The notes beneath the pieces are model-generated. The model saw nothing but the letters and a program-made list of their open reading frames with translations. It did no database searches and was not told the DNA's origin. A stretch of 64,000 nt of DNA, taken from Pegoplata infirma. Its lineage: Eukaryota; Arthropoda; Insecta; Diptera; Anthomyiidae. The stretch's first letter is position 1; each line of letters begins with the position of its first letter. The translations under genes were made by a program, and so were the position numbers. This document shows positions 21,660-33,117 of this stretch, piece by piece. The DNA lies in contig OY992537.1 of assembly GCA_963921195.1 (NCBI GenBank), positions 80,334,535-80,398,534 on the forward strand, given 5' to 3'.

Positions 21660-22870
21660 CACATTAATCAAGTACACTTTTTGGCACTTATTTTTGCACT
21701 CATTTACCAAATGTCCAGCTCTTTTGGTTTGGACTGCATCTTACTTTCCACAGACAGATGGACGGATGTATATAGCTAGAGTGTCTTAGGTTAGGTTAGG
21801 TCAGGCAGAGATGCTGGCAATAAAGGAAATGGCTGACTGGTTGAGCTGCAATGTCTTGTCTACAATCGCAGTCAACATCTATACTGACAGTCAAACCGCG
21901 GTCAAGTCCCTAGATTCAATGTTTCTGAAAACAAGATCTGCCCTTAACTACCGCACGTCTTTAAATGAGATGGCCAAGCAGTTTAACATACGACTCATAT
22001 GGGTCCCAGGGCACAGAGACATTCGAGGGAATTGCAAAGACGTTGAGCTTGCAAGACTACGAACTACCTTACAGGTTCCAACAGAATTGGAATGTGTTAG
22101 TATGCCTCTAGAACAGTCATGCGCATTTTTGTAATTCCTATTCCCGCAGGAATAGGCTAACAAATGCTGCTTGTGCGCTGTCGACACACGCACACTATAA
22201 AATTCTGTTGATTGAGCAAATTTGTCGACTTTTCGCTTGCTACTACCCACACAAGCATAAATGTTATAGTATGTGTGTGCGCACCGCTGCCCTAGAAACT
22301 TGCAAGAAAATCCTACGGCTTTGTTCTGCGACGGAGACTAATCAAAGATGGGCAAATGGATGGACGTGTAAGACAACACGACTGATCTTAATCTGGGGCG
22401 CACAAGTGAGCTGATATCGCTTCCAAGAGTTGAGATTTCGACGGTGGTTTCTATAATTACCGGACACTGTCTTATAGGGAAGCACGCAGAGCGGTTAAAT
22501 GTGCCGTCGCATGAGTTTTGCTGAAGTTGCATGGATGAAGAGGAGTTGGAAACTATCGAACACTTTATTTGCCATTGCCCGGCACTTTCTGGTCAGAGAC
22601 TTGCTTCACTGGGATCTAGGCAGCTGTACGATCTTTCTGATTTGTCGGATGTCAAAATTCAATATCTAAGGAGTTTTATAAAAAGCTCAAACTGGTTTAA
22701 CGACACGGTTTAGTAGGGAAACCTATTACGGTCCCGTGGTATCACAATGGACCTCAGAGTCTACGTGTGTTGACGTAAAACGTCAGGAGCCACTTACAAC
22801 CTAACAACCTAGAGTGTCTTAGAAATGGATCAATAATATATCGTCGAACTATATTCAATTCAATGCCAAC
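21660..22870 (+). mobile_element. Mini-me-like fragment (CAGCTCTTTTGGTTTGGAC subtype) split by a LINE
   Basis: The left part (to 21789) has CTCATTTACCAAAT, CAGCTCTTTTGGTTTGGACT and ACAGACAGATGGACGGATG. The right part (from 22809) resumes with CTAGAGTGTCTTAGAAATGG and TCAATAATATAT. The same subtype is complete at 31102-31619 and 47042-47570. Confidence 0.65.
21790..22808 (+). pseudogene. 5'-truncated I-clade-like LINE, RNase H and C-terminal region, decayed
   Basis: The first frame (21811-22134) reads MLAIKEMADWL, IYTDSQTAVKSL, LNEMAKQFNIRLIWVPGHRD and GNC: an RNase H domain with the SDSQ/TDSQ and WVPGH signatures. A later frame (22531-22713) reads DEEELETIEHFICHCPALSGQ, RLASLG, then DLSDLSDVKIQ-LRSFIKSS, the usual C-terminal tail with its HF-CHC zinc-like motif. 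Frameshifts and stops separate them. The insertion is bounded by a 14-bp direct repeat, CTAGAGTGTCTTAG (21776-21789 and 22809-22822). Confidence 0.85.
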
Positions 22871-25076
22871 TCGAAAAAGCTTACTGTTCAGGAGAGCTAA
22901 ATAACTAGTTATTTCGCATATTATTGTAACAAAAAACAATGTACCTTCCATAAGATGGTTTAAATATTCTAAATAATTTTTACATATGCCAAAAATTTTA
23001 GAGTTTGCACTTGTTTGCGTATTTTTCAGAGTTGGCATTTATTACTATGACAAAAAACAAATATTTTTTTAGAGTTGTTATATTTTGTCGGAAAATAAAA
23101 ATACATTTTTTTTTTGAAAAATTTTTATAATTATTTTTTTTTTGGTTTTTATTATCCTAAGTACGGTACTTGCAAAAACTGAAAAAAAAAAATAAAAATC
23201 ATTGCATATTTTTAAAAGTTTCTGGCTCCGAAAGCCTTTTAATTTCAGGGTGGTAAACTTTGGCACTCTGTAACTCACGCTGTATTGTAATAGGGTCACT
23301 CCAAACTAGCTATTTTGAGAGCTTATATCATTGACTTTATTTGTCCCACGCATAATATTTCAATCTGATAAATAGTTTGAAAGTTACATAAATATAAGCA
23401 ATTTTTCTTTTGCAAAAACTATTTACCGATATTTTCAATATGGCAATATCTCGAAAACCAGTCATTAGATATCAAAATCTTTACAAGATTCGTGTTCAGT
23501 ACGGCAAATGCAATAAGAAATCTGATGTAATTTTTTGAAAAAAAAAATTTAAAATTTTTTGGAAATTTACAATGTGAGTTGGCATTTATTTTCACCAAAA
23601 TTATATGTACTTTGAGTTAGCAGAATTAAAAAATGGATGTAAAACGACATATTTTGAATATAGGATCACGATATAAACTTTATGGGATCCTCGACTGATA
23701 TTTCAATTCGTTTGGCATGGAATATCAAATAATTATAACATTATTATTTCTAAAAAAAACTTTGCTTTGGTAAGTACACCCAAATCTTCCGCAAATCATT
23801 GTCATGATTTCATCAATTTTTTTTTTTTCTTTCATCAATTTTTTTTTCTTAATTTTTTTTAAGTACACCCAAATCTTCCGCAATTCATTATCATGATTTA
23901 AAGTTTTTGGCAAGAGTATAAAATTCGCAGGAATTTTTTTAATCGGTTTTAATTTTTAAGCGTATTTTATTCATATATTTTTTTTTTAAACTACATTTTA
24001 ATACCAACAAAATGCTGTCCAACTCATTTAAGATATCTGCATTTTCACTGGTCAAAATTAATCGAAAGTTATAAGTTGTTACTTTTTTGAACAAATCGCA
24101 ATTTTAAAAAATCGATTATTAAAAATTTACTTTGCATTTGATACGTACTAAAACATATCAACAAAGAGTCCGAAATTGTGCGATTTGGCATGGAATGTTT
24201 TATATCTACACGAAAGTTTGTAAATTATAAAATATTCCTATGATTTTCAGACATAAATATATTTCCAAACTTTAAAAAAACTTTTTATTTTAAATCTTAA
24301 ATTTTTTTAAACATTTTAAAAAAAGAAACAAAAAAAAAATAAAATTTTATTTGGAACAAATAAAATTTTACTAAAAAAAACAAACAATTTTGAATAAGGG
24401 TTTAACTGGGTCAATTAAAAATTTAATCAAATTTTTTGTTAAGCATTTAACAAAAAAAAATATTAAAAGTTTACTTAATACTATTAAATTGTTTACTAGT
24501 GCAACATTGAGTAATTTTTTACACAATTGTATTAAAAATTTACTCAATTTGTTTCTGTGTCTGGTAACTTTCTTTGCCTTTGACGAATTACATTCATAGT
24601 ATATGTATGTATATTTGTTGATACGCAATAACACCAATATTGTGATAAGTTTTTTTCAAATTTATTATTTCCCTGTATAAAATTTCAAATAAAAATCAAC
24701 CAATACCAATTGATCATTAAATATTTTTTTTTTTATATCCCCATGTAGGAGTTTATATGCCATTAATATAATAATGTTTATTTTTGCATAGAAACCTATT
24801 TATTTATTTTGTATGAATTTTATTGCCAACATTATGTCAAAGCAATAATATTGTTTTACTCCTTTTGGGTTTCTTTGGTAACATAAAATATATGGTTTCT
24901 TTTCTTTTCGTTTTCAACATGGATCAAAAACACAATATGAAACTCTTAACATGTCGTTCATTTACTTGAAAACTGTCATAACGCAAAAAAAGTGATTTTT
25001 GAGTTAATGATATGGAATTATTTATTATATCATGCTCAATATTTTGTCAAAAATTTGTATTAATATCGCTGTGCTA
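22823..25076. other. Mixed decayed repeat, no gene recognised
   Basis: It holds a direct duplication of AAGTACACCCAAATCTTCCG with downstream ATCATGATTT (about 23769-23812 and 23861-23900) flanking a CATCAA array. A fragment with CACTCCAAACTAGC sits at 23290. AT-rich, locally self-complementary sequence occupies 24370-24640. No domain is visible in any frame. Confidence 0.4.
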
Positions 25077-25891
25077 GTCGCAAAATAAACAATCTGGGCA
25101 CCATGCAGGTAAAGCCGTTAAATGATGATAAAGTACCTCAAAATTAAATTTTGTTGCGTTTGATAACTTTTAAATATAAATTTAGAAAATGCATTGTTTT
25201 TTTCGGGAAAAAAACTTTTCCGCTAAAAAATGTTTTTTTTTTTTCAAAAACTTTTGTTTCTACATTGTATTGTGTTCTGTTCATTTTCATAAATTAATAT
25301 TAAAATAAAAAAATTGTAAAAAAGTTCGCGAAAAAAAATCCGCGAAAAAAATGTACTCTTCTATATTTTTTTCTGTAAATCCATTAGAGTTGAGATGATA
25401 GAAATTCAGCAATTGTCTAAAAAACATTTTTTTTTTTATTTAAAAATAAAAAAAAAATTAATAGCGAACTTCGCAAATTCATACTCTAACATTGGAAAAA
25501 AAAAACTGCTATTACAATGGGATTTAGTGTTCACGAACTAATTTTACCAGATGGGTGTCGAAAATTTAAGTCAAACTAAAAAAAAATTGTCTTAAACTAT
25601 TTTTTTTTTAGGAAAAATTTCGCTAACAAAAAATATTTTTCGCGATAAAAAATCACGGTATCATAGTTGTTGTGTTAATTCAACAGAGTTGAATGGGCTT
25701 CAATTAAAAAATGATTGCAAAAGTTTAAACATATCGTTAGTATTGTGCTTGAATATCAAAATTTTAAATCGCGAAAACGAGCGCTAACTTCGAAAAATGT
25801 TTAGCACCAATGAATTCAGCGTACTCGAATTAACTTTAACAGTAGGGTGCCCAGCTTGTTTAAAAAATAATTGTCAGTATTGAGCACAGTG
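25077..25891. mobile_element. DNA element with long inverted termini, copy C
   Basis: It starts CGCTGTGCTAG and ends GAGCACAGTG. It carries the subterminal GCGCTAACTTCGAAAAATG and CAGCGTACTCGAATTAACTT of copies A and B. The interior has CGCGAAAAAA runs and ACAATGGGATTTAGTGT, the uninterrupted version of the site that the nested MITE occupies in copy B. Confidence 0.7.
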
Positions 25892-26084
25892 TATCTTTTA
25901 AATTCACCATTTGAGAAGAGAACATGCCATTACTTATAACATTTTCTAAATGCCGGTCATTTTTAATGGAAAACTTTTTTCGATTTGAAACATTTAACTT
26001 GCTTTCTGCAAAGTCAACTATTTTAATTTATGACACTATTCAAGTAAATGAGCGATACGTACATATGTATGTATATTAAAGGTG

Positions 26085-27404
26085 TCCTTACGACTAAGGT
26101 AATTTTTCAAAATCACGTTTAAATACGTGGTAGGGTCCTAAATTATAGTTTAGTATCTAAAAATGAGTGAGCCAAAATTTGGGGACAATCGGATAAAAAT
26201 AACTCGTGCCGAAAATGGATTGAAGTTTTGGGACACTCTTATGTGATAAAAAAACACGTTTTTTCTAGTTTTTTGAAAATTATTGGTATATGTTATTTTT
26301 TGTTAATTTTTTTGTTAAATAATATGAAAATGGTACTAAATTACCTTTCCAAAAAGGTTAAAAAAATTAAAATCGGATAAAAATTAAGCATTTTATGCAT
26401 ACATGCCCCAGACCATTGCATGGTTTTTAAAGCCAAAATTTGAAAATGTTCAAAATTTCTAAGCAAAAAAATAAAAAAAATTAAATTTTACTTCATAATG
26501 TTATTACATACATGTTATAGATAAAAACTAACAAATATAGTAGTCTAGCTTTTTTTTTTAATTTGGCGTGGGTAGTGATATAACTTCCGCGGATTTCAAA
26601 GGAAATGTGTTTTTCTATGGTAATTTAGCAAATATGGAAAAAAATGTTTTGTATTATACTATACCAAGTGTAAAATATAAATTCTGTAAATTTTTAGAGA
26701 AATAGGGCATCTTTAACCCCTTTTCATCGACGTGAAATGACAAATTTGGGACATTACATATTTATATAAAAAAAGATATCTGCATATATCCGGTTTCTCA
26801 AAAGTTATAGAATTTACATTTTACGCTTCGTTCCGTACAATAAAGAAAAAATTTCCATATATTTGCTAAATTATTTTGAAAAAACGCATTTTATTTGGAA
26901 TCCGCGGAAATTTTATCACTACCGGCGAAAAATAAAAAAAAATCTTGACTACCATATCTGCTATTTTTAATCGTAAACATGTTTTCAATATGATTATAAA
27001 GTAAAATTAATTTTTTTTATTTTTTTGCCTACAAATTTTTAAAATTTTGAAATTCTGGCTTTAAAACCCATACAATGGTCTGGGGCATGTATGCGTAAAA
27101 TGCTTGTTTTTTATCCGAATTTAATTTTATTAGTCTTTTTGGAAAGGTAATTTAGTACCATTTTCGTATTCATTCACAAAAAAATTAACAAAAAATAACA
27201 AATACTAACATTTTACCAAAAACTACAAAAAAGGGGTTTTTTTTTTCATATAAGAATGCCCCAAAACTTCAATCCATTTTCGGCACGAGTTATTTTTAGC
27301 CGATTGTCCCCAAATTTTGGCTCACTCATTTTTAGATACTAAAGAACAATTTAGGACCCTACCAGGTGTAAAAAGATGATTTTCGTTTTTAAGGACACCT
27401 CTAA
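26085..27404. mobile_element. 1.3-kb near-palindromic foldback element
   Basis: The termini are AGGTGTCCTTA and TAAGGACACCT. The arms mirror each other almost to the centre (near 26740): AAATGAGTGAGCCAAAATTT, GGGGACAATCGG, CGTGCCGAAAATGGATTGAA, CATGCCCCAGACCATTG and TCCGCGGATT all recur inverted on the right. No frame longer than chance is present. Flanking TTAA/CTAA might be a short target duplication. A transcript would form a hairpin several hundred base pairs long. Confidence 0.8.
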
Positions 27405-27419
27405 TGTATATATACTGTA

Positions 27420-27897
27420 TGTATATAGAAAACATACAGTATAAATACTAAAATAAAAATAATATCAAATCAACGAAGGAGTTGAAAATGGGAATGTTAA
27501 ACAAAAAAATATATACATATATAAATGTTAATATTGTTCAAGCTCAAGCCGAAGATTATGATGATGATTATTGTGAGACTACATGAAGACGATAATAAGA
27601 AAATGTCATAAACAAACGCAACCACTTGAAAGATATCAGTAAGAAAAAATAAATACAAAGACGACAATAATTCTAACTACTAACTTGTTATACGGCTGTT
27701 ATTTGTTGTACAACTCGAGAGTTTTTCTAAAGAAATGTCGTGAAATTAGAAAATGAGTTTGTAGATGCAGAAAAATAAACAAAGATTTGGTGAAATTAAA
27801 GGAAAACGGTCATGATAATAATCGTTTTATATATTTCAAAAATATTTAGCATTAAGGTTATCATAACAAAATTTTCAGTGAAACATACTTTTTCAAA
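27420..27897. other. Apparently unique A-rich stretch
   Basis: Purine-rich on the + strand, not shared with other parts of the window, with no coding frame. Its composition resembles the kekkon leader, so a non-coding exon is possible but unsupported. Confidence 0.3.
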
Positions 27898-27902
27898 CAA
27901 TG

Positions 27903-29505
27903 CACACAGGGCCAGCATGATCCAATTCCGGCCAAAAGTCTTTATCGTTGATGGATCCGTCTGAAAATGTGCTTCTAGAGGAATTCGAGGTCGCTGATTT
28001 CAAAATTTAGCTAAAAACCAAAAAAATCAAAATGGCGGATCCAATATGGCGGACAATTTTTTTTAAAAATTGTCCGATTGAACTCAAATTTTGTTTTATG
28101 CGGGTTTTGGTGTTACTGAATAAGAATTGTTACTCCGAATTTTGATAATCAAAATGGCGGACTAAATATGCTTTTTAAAGTTTAAAGAATTATCCAACTC
28201 CGGCCAAAAGTCTTTATAGTTGTTGGATCCGGCTGAAAATGTGCTTCTAGAGTGTTTCGGGGTCGCTGATTTCAAAATTTAACTAAAAACTAAAAAAATC
28301 AAAATGGAGCATCCAATATGGCGGACAAATTTTTTTAATAATTGTCCGATTTATCTCAAATTTTGTTTTAAGGGGGTCTTGGAGTTACTGAGTCTGAATT
28401 ACTGGCGTGAATTTTAAAAAACAAAATGGCGGACTAAATATGCTTAGTAAAGTTTGTTACAAGTAATTAAAAAACAGTTATATTCCTTTTCTTTATTGAA
28501 GCTAGCTGAAATTGTGGGCTAGTAAATTTCCGGGTCTGTTATCTTAAAATCGAACTGATAAAATTCAATATGGCGGAAACAATATGGCGACTAGATTTGT
28601 TAATTTTGTCTGATCTAACTAAAAATTAGTTTTAAGAGTATTAAGAGTGTCTGAAGATAAATCTACGCATATAATTTTTATATATATATATTTTTTATTT
28701 TTGATATAAATAATGAAAAGGTGTAAATGACTTACTTAGTTTCAGAAAAGCTTTTGGAAATGGTGACGACAAATTATTCACTTTTTTTCTTTATTTTGGA
28801 AACTCAATAAAAAATCTTTGAATTTAATTGGAAATGGTGTAACTGATATTTTCCATAATTCTACAAAAAAAACTGGAAATGTAGATATTTTTTTTCCTAC
28901 ACTTAAGGCACTCTCTGACGATAAAAAAACTATTCTAGCCGCAAAACATTATTTTGAGTTAAATTATTTTTTTTAAAAACACATACCGGACCACTGCATA
29001 TATAGCTATAATTTCGCCATTTACCATTTCGAGCAAATTTGGGCAACTTTTTTTCGAAAGATATGGATCCATTCTATATCAAAAAAAATATAGACCGATT
29101 GTATCGAACTGAGGATCGCTGAGGATTTTTTCGGCGCGAGGTAAATAACTAAAAAATTATAACTTTTTTCACAAAAAACGCGAATTGCTGCCAGGCAAGT
29201 GAGTTATATTTGTCCATGTTATTTTCGTTACAAAGGCTTATATATAAGGTTGAACAACTCAAACAAAAAGTTAAACATTAGCAATAGAAGTTTGGAAAAA
29301 AAATTAAAAAAGTATCTCAACTTTTAAAAATTTTTTACCAACTTTTTTAACTTTGAAGACCTGTCAAAGGAAAGGGTGTAATTGGATCATAAAGATAAGT
29401 TCAGAAAACCTGCTTCTATATATGCCCAACAAACTGGTAAACATTTTTTTGAGAATTTACAAATAAGGACTTTTGGCCGGAAATCGATCTGTCTGGCCCT
29501 CTGTG
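27903..29505. mobile_element. 1.6-kb DNA element with about 43-bp TIR and CAATG duplication
   Basis: The left end CACACAGGGCCAGCATGATC and the inverted right end CACAGAGGGCCAGACAGATC continue with TTCCGGCCAAAAGTC. CAATG is duplicated at 27898-27902 and 29506-29510. The interior holds tandem repeats and no recognisable transposase. The 5-bp duplication and CAC start are compatible with a Transib-like mover, but that assignment is weak. Confidence 0.75.
27920..28620 (+). repeat. Diverged tandem repeat of about 265 bp rich in ATGGCGGA
   Basis: Units starting near 27920 and 28190, with a partial one near 28480, share CCGGCCAAAAGTCTTTAT, GTTG-TGGATCCG-CTGAAAA and GGTCGCTGATTTCAAAATTT. AAAATGGCGGA or AATATGGCGGA recurs: six exact ATGGCGGA copies plus one ATGGCGAC. 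Confidence 0.75.
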
Positions 29506-29599
29506 CAATGGTCCAAAATTCGTTTCCTTTAGGACAATTTCAAACAAAAATCATCAATTCTGGAACATTTCTTTGGCTTATATAATGCTTATTATATAA

Positions 29600-29815
29600 T
29601 GTTCTGGAAACTAAGTAAATAAATAATCGAGCTCAATGCCAGTGTTTTGTTTAATAAATCTTATTTACAATAAAAATTTTATTGTTCCTATATTTAATTT
29701 AAAGTTTCTCCCTGATGATGTTCCTCGAAGAAGATCGAAATATTGGAAATTAATAAATAAGATTTATTCAACAAAACACTGGCCTTGAGCTCGATTATTT
29801 ATTTACTTAATTAAA
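29600..29815 (+). mobile_element. Penelope-like remnant with inverted arms and hammerhead-like core
   Basis: The arms (AATCGAGCTCAATGCCAGTG ... and its inverse ending GCCTTGAGCTCGATT) enclose CTGATGA at 29712-29718 and GAAA at 29737-29740. Stem II is weak (only TTC/GAA pairs well). It is a small, non-coding, retrozyme-like derivative. Confidence 0.55.
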
Positions 29816-30011
29816 ATTTGAAAGGTCGAATAATTACAATTACAGTGTTCTGGAAACGATATTTTAGAACGAAAAATTTGGCAGGGAATATTTATATTAC
29901 AAACCTTAAGTTAAATTTATAAAACTCCAGTACTTACAAATTGCTGTTAATACAGGGACAAGGGCATTTGCTAAAATAAGCATTAAATGTAAGGTTGCTT
30001 AGAAACGAAAT

Positions 30012-30075
30012 AAAGACAAGTAGAAAATTAAGTTCGACTTGGCCGAATCCATGATTACCCTCCACAATGTTCCAA
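30012..30075 (+). repeat. Truncated 5' end of a mini-me-like repeat
   Basis: ACAAGTAGAAAATTAAGTTC, CTTGGCCGAATCC and TACCCTCCACAATG match the opening of the element at 285, then similarity stops. Confidence 0.7.
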
Positions 30076-30557
30076 ATAATTTTAATATAAATGAAAACCC
30101 TTTTGTAGTGATTATATGAAGGGCTTACTGCAAGAACTTGAGAAGCAATATTTTAATTTTTCATGTTTTTCGCCTTCTGCAGATGTTCCATTGACAGATT
30201 TTTGGCAAACGTCTTGCTTTAACCCTTCGTACAATTATATAGAGAATAAAAGTTATGCAAAAGTTCTATTTTCTACATTATTTTTAAAGTTTTAAGACAA
30301 AAGCCACAATAAAGTGAAATATTGCTTATCGAGTTTTTACAATAAGCAATATTAAAAAAAAAAATATATAAAAATTGTCACTTAACTATTTACATTTATT
30401 ATACGAAAAAAATCAATTGTACTTCAAAAATTCTACTTCTAATTCGAATATTCCATTTATTATTTGAAGACTCTATTTGAAATTCGAAGATTCTACTTGT
30501 AATTTGAATATTCCATTTTTAATTGCTTCCTCCGAAAGCTGTCGACATCTCTACTTA

Positions 30558-30998
30558 CAAGGAAGGTCTTTTACAGGGCACCCACCAATTGTCCTGAAAC
30601 TTGCATATAGGAAGGAGAAGAGCAAAATAAAAGTTACATGTTTTTTTATAGCTGCCCAATTTCACACTTAGCGGGTCAAAGGGGAGGGATAAAAACTTTT
30701 TTTTTTAGATTTTTGAGGATTTTTCCTATTTCTTGAAAAGAAACTATACAACCACCAAAATCTTATATAATAATCTCTTTCAAAATTAAACTAACCCGTG
30801 TTTTTTCGTTTGGTGAAATTCCTGCTAGTTCGGCTTTTATACGGATTTTCCCGAAAGTCCTTACTTTCTTATAAGGTGGCAACCTTTTTAAATTTGAGAC
30901 TGGGCAGCTAAAAAAACAGGTAACTCATATTTTTTCCCCTCATTCCCATATTCAAGTTTCAGGATAATCGGAGGGTGCCTTTTGAAAGACCTTCCTTG
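30558..30998. mobile_element. 441-bp foldback MITE with TTA duplication
   Basis: The termini are CAAGGAAGGTCTTT and AAAGACCTTCCTTG, flanked by TTA on both sides (30555-30557, 30999-31001). The arms continue with GGGCACCC-CC-ATT-TCCTG, AAACTTG and TAGCTGCCCA mirrored. A 3-bp TTA duplication is typical of PIF/Harbinger-type movers. The CAAGG(G/-)AAG termini link it to 34382-34889 and 48863-49448. Confidence 0.75.
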
Positions 30999-31101
30999 TT
31001 AGCCTGTGTTATCAATTAATTGTTTCAGATTTTCTCATAATATTACAAAAATTGTTATTTCTCAGAATTAATTAATATGGACTCAAACAGAAATAAATAA
31101 A

Positions 31102-31619
31102 ACAAGTGAGAGTGTTAAATTCGGCTGTGCCGAATCTTTTATACCCTCAAACACCTTAAAAAAAAAAATATAAAAAACAGGGGCGTCTTTTTTTTTTTGG
31201 TGGGGGGGTTCGGTGGTGGGAGACAACCTTCCTGCATCCAACTACAGGACTTTGAACTTCTTCTGACATAAAAAATGTTTCGTTTGCTAAGCAAAAGTAC
31301 AAAAAATCTATAAAAAATTTCGTTTTTTCAGAGGTTGGTTTAGTTCTTAAAGGGGGAACTTTTTCCCCCGTGGTCCGATTTTACCCATATCCGACGTTTA
31401 GACATATTTGTGCTGAATTTAAGGGGTCTAGCTCTTTTATTTTGGACTGTATCGTGTCCTCCACAGACGGATGGACGGACATCGCTAGAATGTCTTAGAA
31501 TCGATCACTGATCAATAATATATATATACATTACAGGGTCCCCGACCAATATTTCAATGCGTTATACACGGAATGCCAAAGTGAGTATACCCCCATACTG
31601 TGGTTGGAGGGTATAAAAA
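31102..31619 (+). mobile_element. Mini-me-like repeat, second subfamily, complete
   Basis: It opens ACAAGTGAGAGTGTTAAATT with CGGCTGTGCCGAA and carries CTTTTATTTTGGACTGTATC. The tract GACGGATGGACGGACATCGC, core TAGAATGTCTTAGAATCGAT, a TA tract and GGTTGGAGGGTATAAAAAC follow. Its inverted sister is at 47042-47570. Confidence 0.8.
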
Positions 31620-31689
31620 CTTCAGAACATTTTTATATCAGAAGTTTAAACATGGTTAAACATGGTAGTTTTGATAAAAAAAAATGTGA

Positions 31690-32020
31690 AAAAAAGGAAA
31701 AAAAAAAATTGTTATGACAAAAATTTTTCAAATTTTTGATGAAAAAAAAAAAAAAAATGTTGATGAAGAAATTTGTTTGATGAAAAAAAGAAAATATTGA
31801 AGAAACAATATATTTTTGATGTTAAAAAAATTTGATGAAAAAAAATTTTGATAAAAAAGTAAACTGTTGTTGACAAAAATTTTTAAAATTTTTGATGAAA
31901 AAAAAAAAAAAAATGTTGATGAAGAAATTTGTTTGATGAAAAAAAGAAAATATTGAAGAGACAATATATTTTTGATGTTAAAAAAATTGATAAAAAAAAA
32001 TTTTGCTGAAAAAAAAAATA
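31690..32020 (-). repeat. Phased array, unit about TTTTTTTTCATCAA (minus strand)
   Basis: TTTGATGAAAAAAAA units are repeated with two nearly identical 120-bp halves (AAATTTTTGATGAAAAAAAA ... ATATTGAAGA(A/G)ACAATA). The halves indicate a recent internal duplication. Confidence 0.8.
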
Positions 32021-32029
32021 TATGAAATT

Positions 32030-32539
32030 AGACCCAGGGAGCGAGATTTAGAGTAACTTTCAAATCGCACATGCAACGAACGGCCGGTCCAAAACGTGTA
32101 CTCTATAGCCATGGTTCCCAACCCCTTTTGCTCCTTGCCCCACTTTTAAAATAAAATAAACTAAAATGTACCCCCTTCACTCAAGAAAAATTTGTAAATT
32201 TTCCAAATTTGTTTTACAATTCAAAACTTACGTGTGGTTAAGCAAACTTTTTGTTACAATCATCGTTTAAACAAAGTTTTTAGAAAAAGTTTTCAACAAT
32301 TAACTAAATAGTTTAACTAAAAAAATTATTTTTTTTAGTTTATTTAACAAAAAACATATTCCAAAATTTGCACGTTGCCCCCCTGAAGCGTTCAAATTGT
32401 CCCCCAGTGGGGCGAGAATCAAAGGTTGGGAACCATTGCTCTATAGGGTCCTTGACCTATATTTCGTGTTGTGTTACAAACGGAATTTCAAACTTATATT
32501 AACTCTCCATCGGTAATTGTAAGTGAAGGGTATAAAAAC
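32030..32539 (+). mobile_element. Mini-me-like 3' fragment interrupted by a hAT MITE
   Basis: The right end GTTACAAACGGAATTTCAAA and AGTGAAGGGTATAAAAAC is the family 3' end. It is split at CTCTATAG by the next element. Confidence 0.6.
32109..32438. mobile_element. 330-bp hAT MITE with 8-bp duplication CTCTATAG
   Basis: The ends CCATGGTTCCCAACCCC and GGTTGGGAACCATTG are the common hAT terminus (C-A-(G/T)GGTTCCCAACC). CTCTATAG is perfectly duplicated at 32101-32108 and 32439-32446. Internal CCCC-rich subterminal motifs flank an AT-rich core. It is non-coding. Confidence 0.9.
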
Positions 32540-33117
32540 AACAGAAGTTAAATAAAACGGACGGAATTGTTACAATAGCAATCAAATATATAAAGCTGAG
32601 TAGACAGATTTTTATTTGGTTACACTTAACATGATTTTAATATTTTTTTTTTATATTGCTTTCGGCTTTCTCTTTTCTTTCATTTGAAAAATATATAATA
32701 AAATTGGAATATTTTCTTCTTAAAAGAATAAAAAATTTGTATTAAAATTGTTTAAGAAGAATAGAAAGAATTATTGTTGAAAATATATTTTTTTTGTTTA
32801 TTTTTTTTATAAAATAAAAATGTTCTTGAATTAATATAAAAAGCTTTATTTTTTTGTTAAACAAATTTTAAATTTTTTAGTAGTTTACGGCTTTAAAAAA
32901 AAAATAAAATAAAATCTGTGTGTCATATAAAAACGTTTGTAATAGACTTAATTAACTAAAAACCGTATTCTGCATGTCTTTGCCACACTTAACAGCACTT
33001 GGTGTCAGTTGTGTTATTAAATTTACGCATGGTGTGTTGCATTAGACTGGCACTTTTTTGTATGGCAAACTAGGTTTTCTTCCGATTTTGAACATCTGGG
33101 AAAATTTTATTCTCCTG
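32540..33117. other. No gene or recognised repeat
   Basis: AT-rich sequence with long T runs and no supported feature. Confidence 0.4.

Noticed and set aside
21097..21779. Frames of 61-127 codons rich in Phe, His, Ile
   Set aside because: Artefacts of the TTTTTTTTCATCAA array.
24371..24637. Overlapping frames on both strands
   Set aside because: The sequence is locally self-complementary and AT-rich, which opens frames on both strands.
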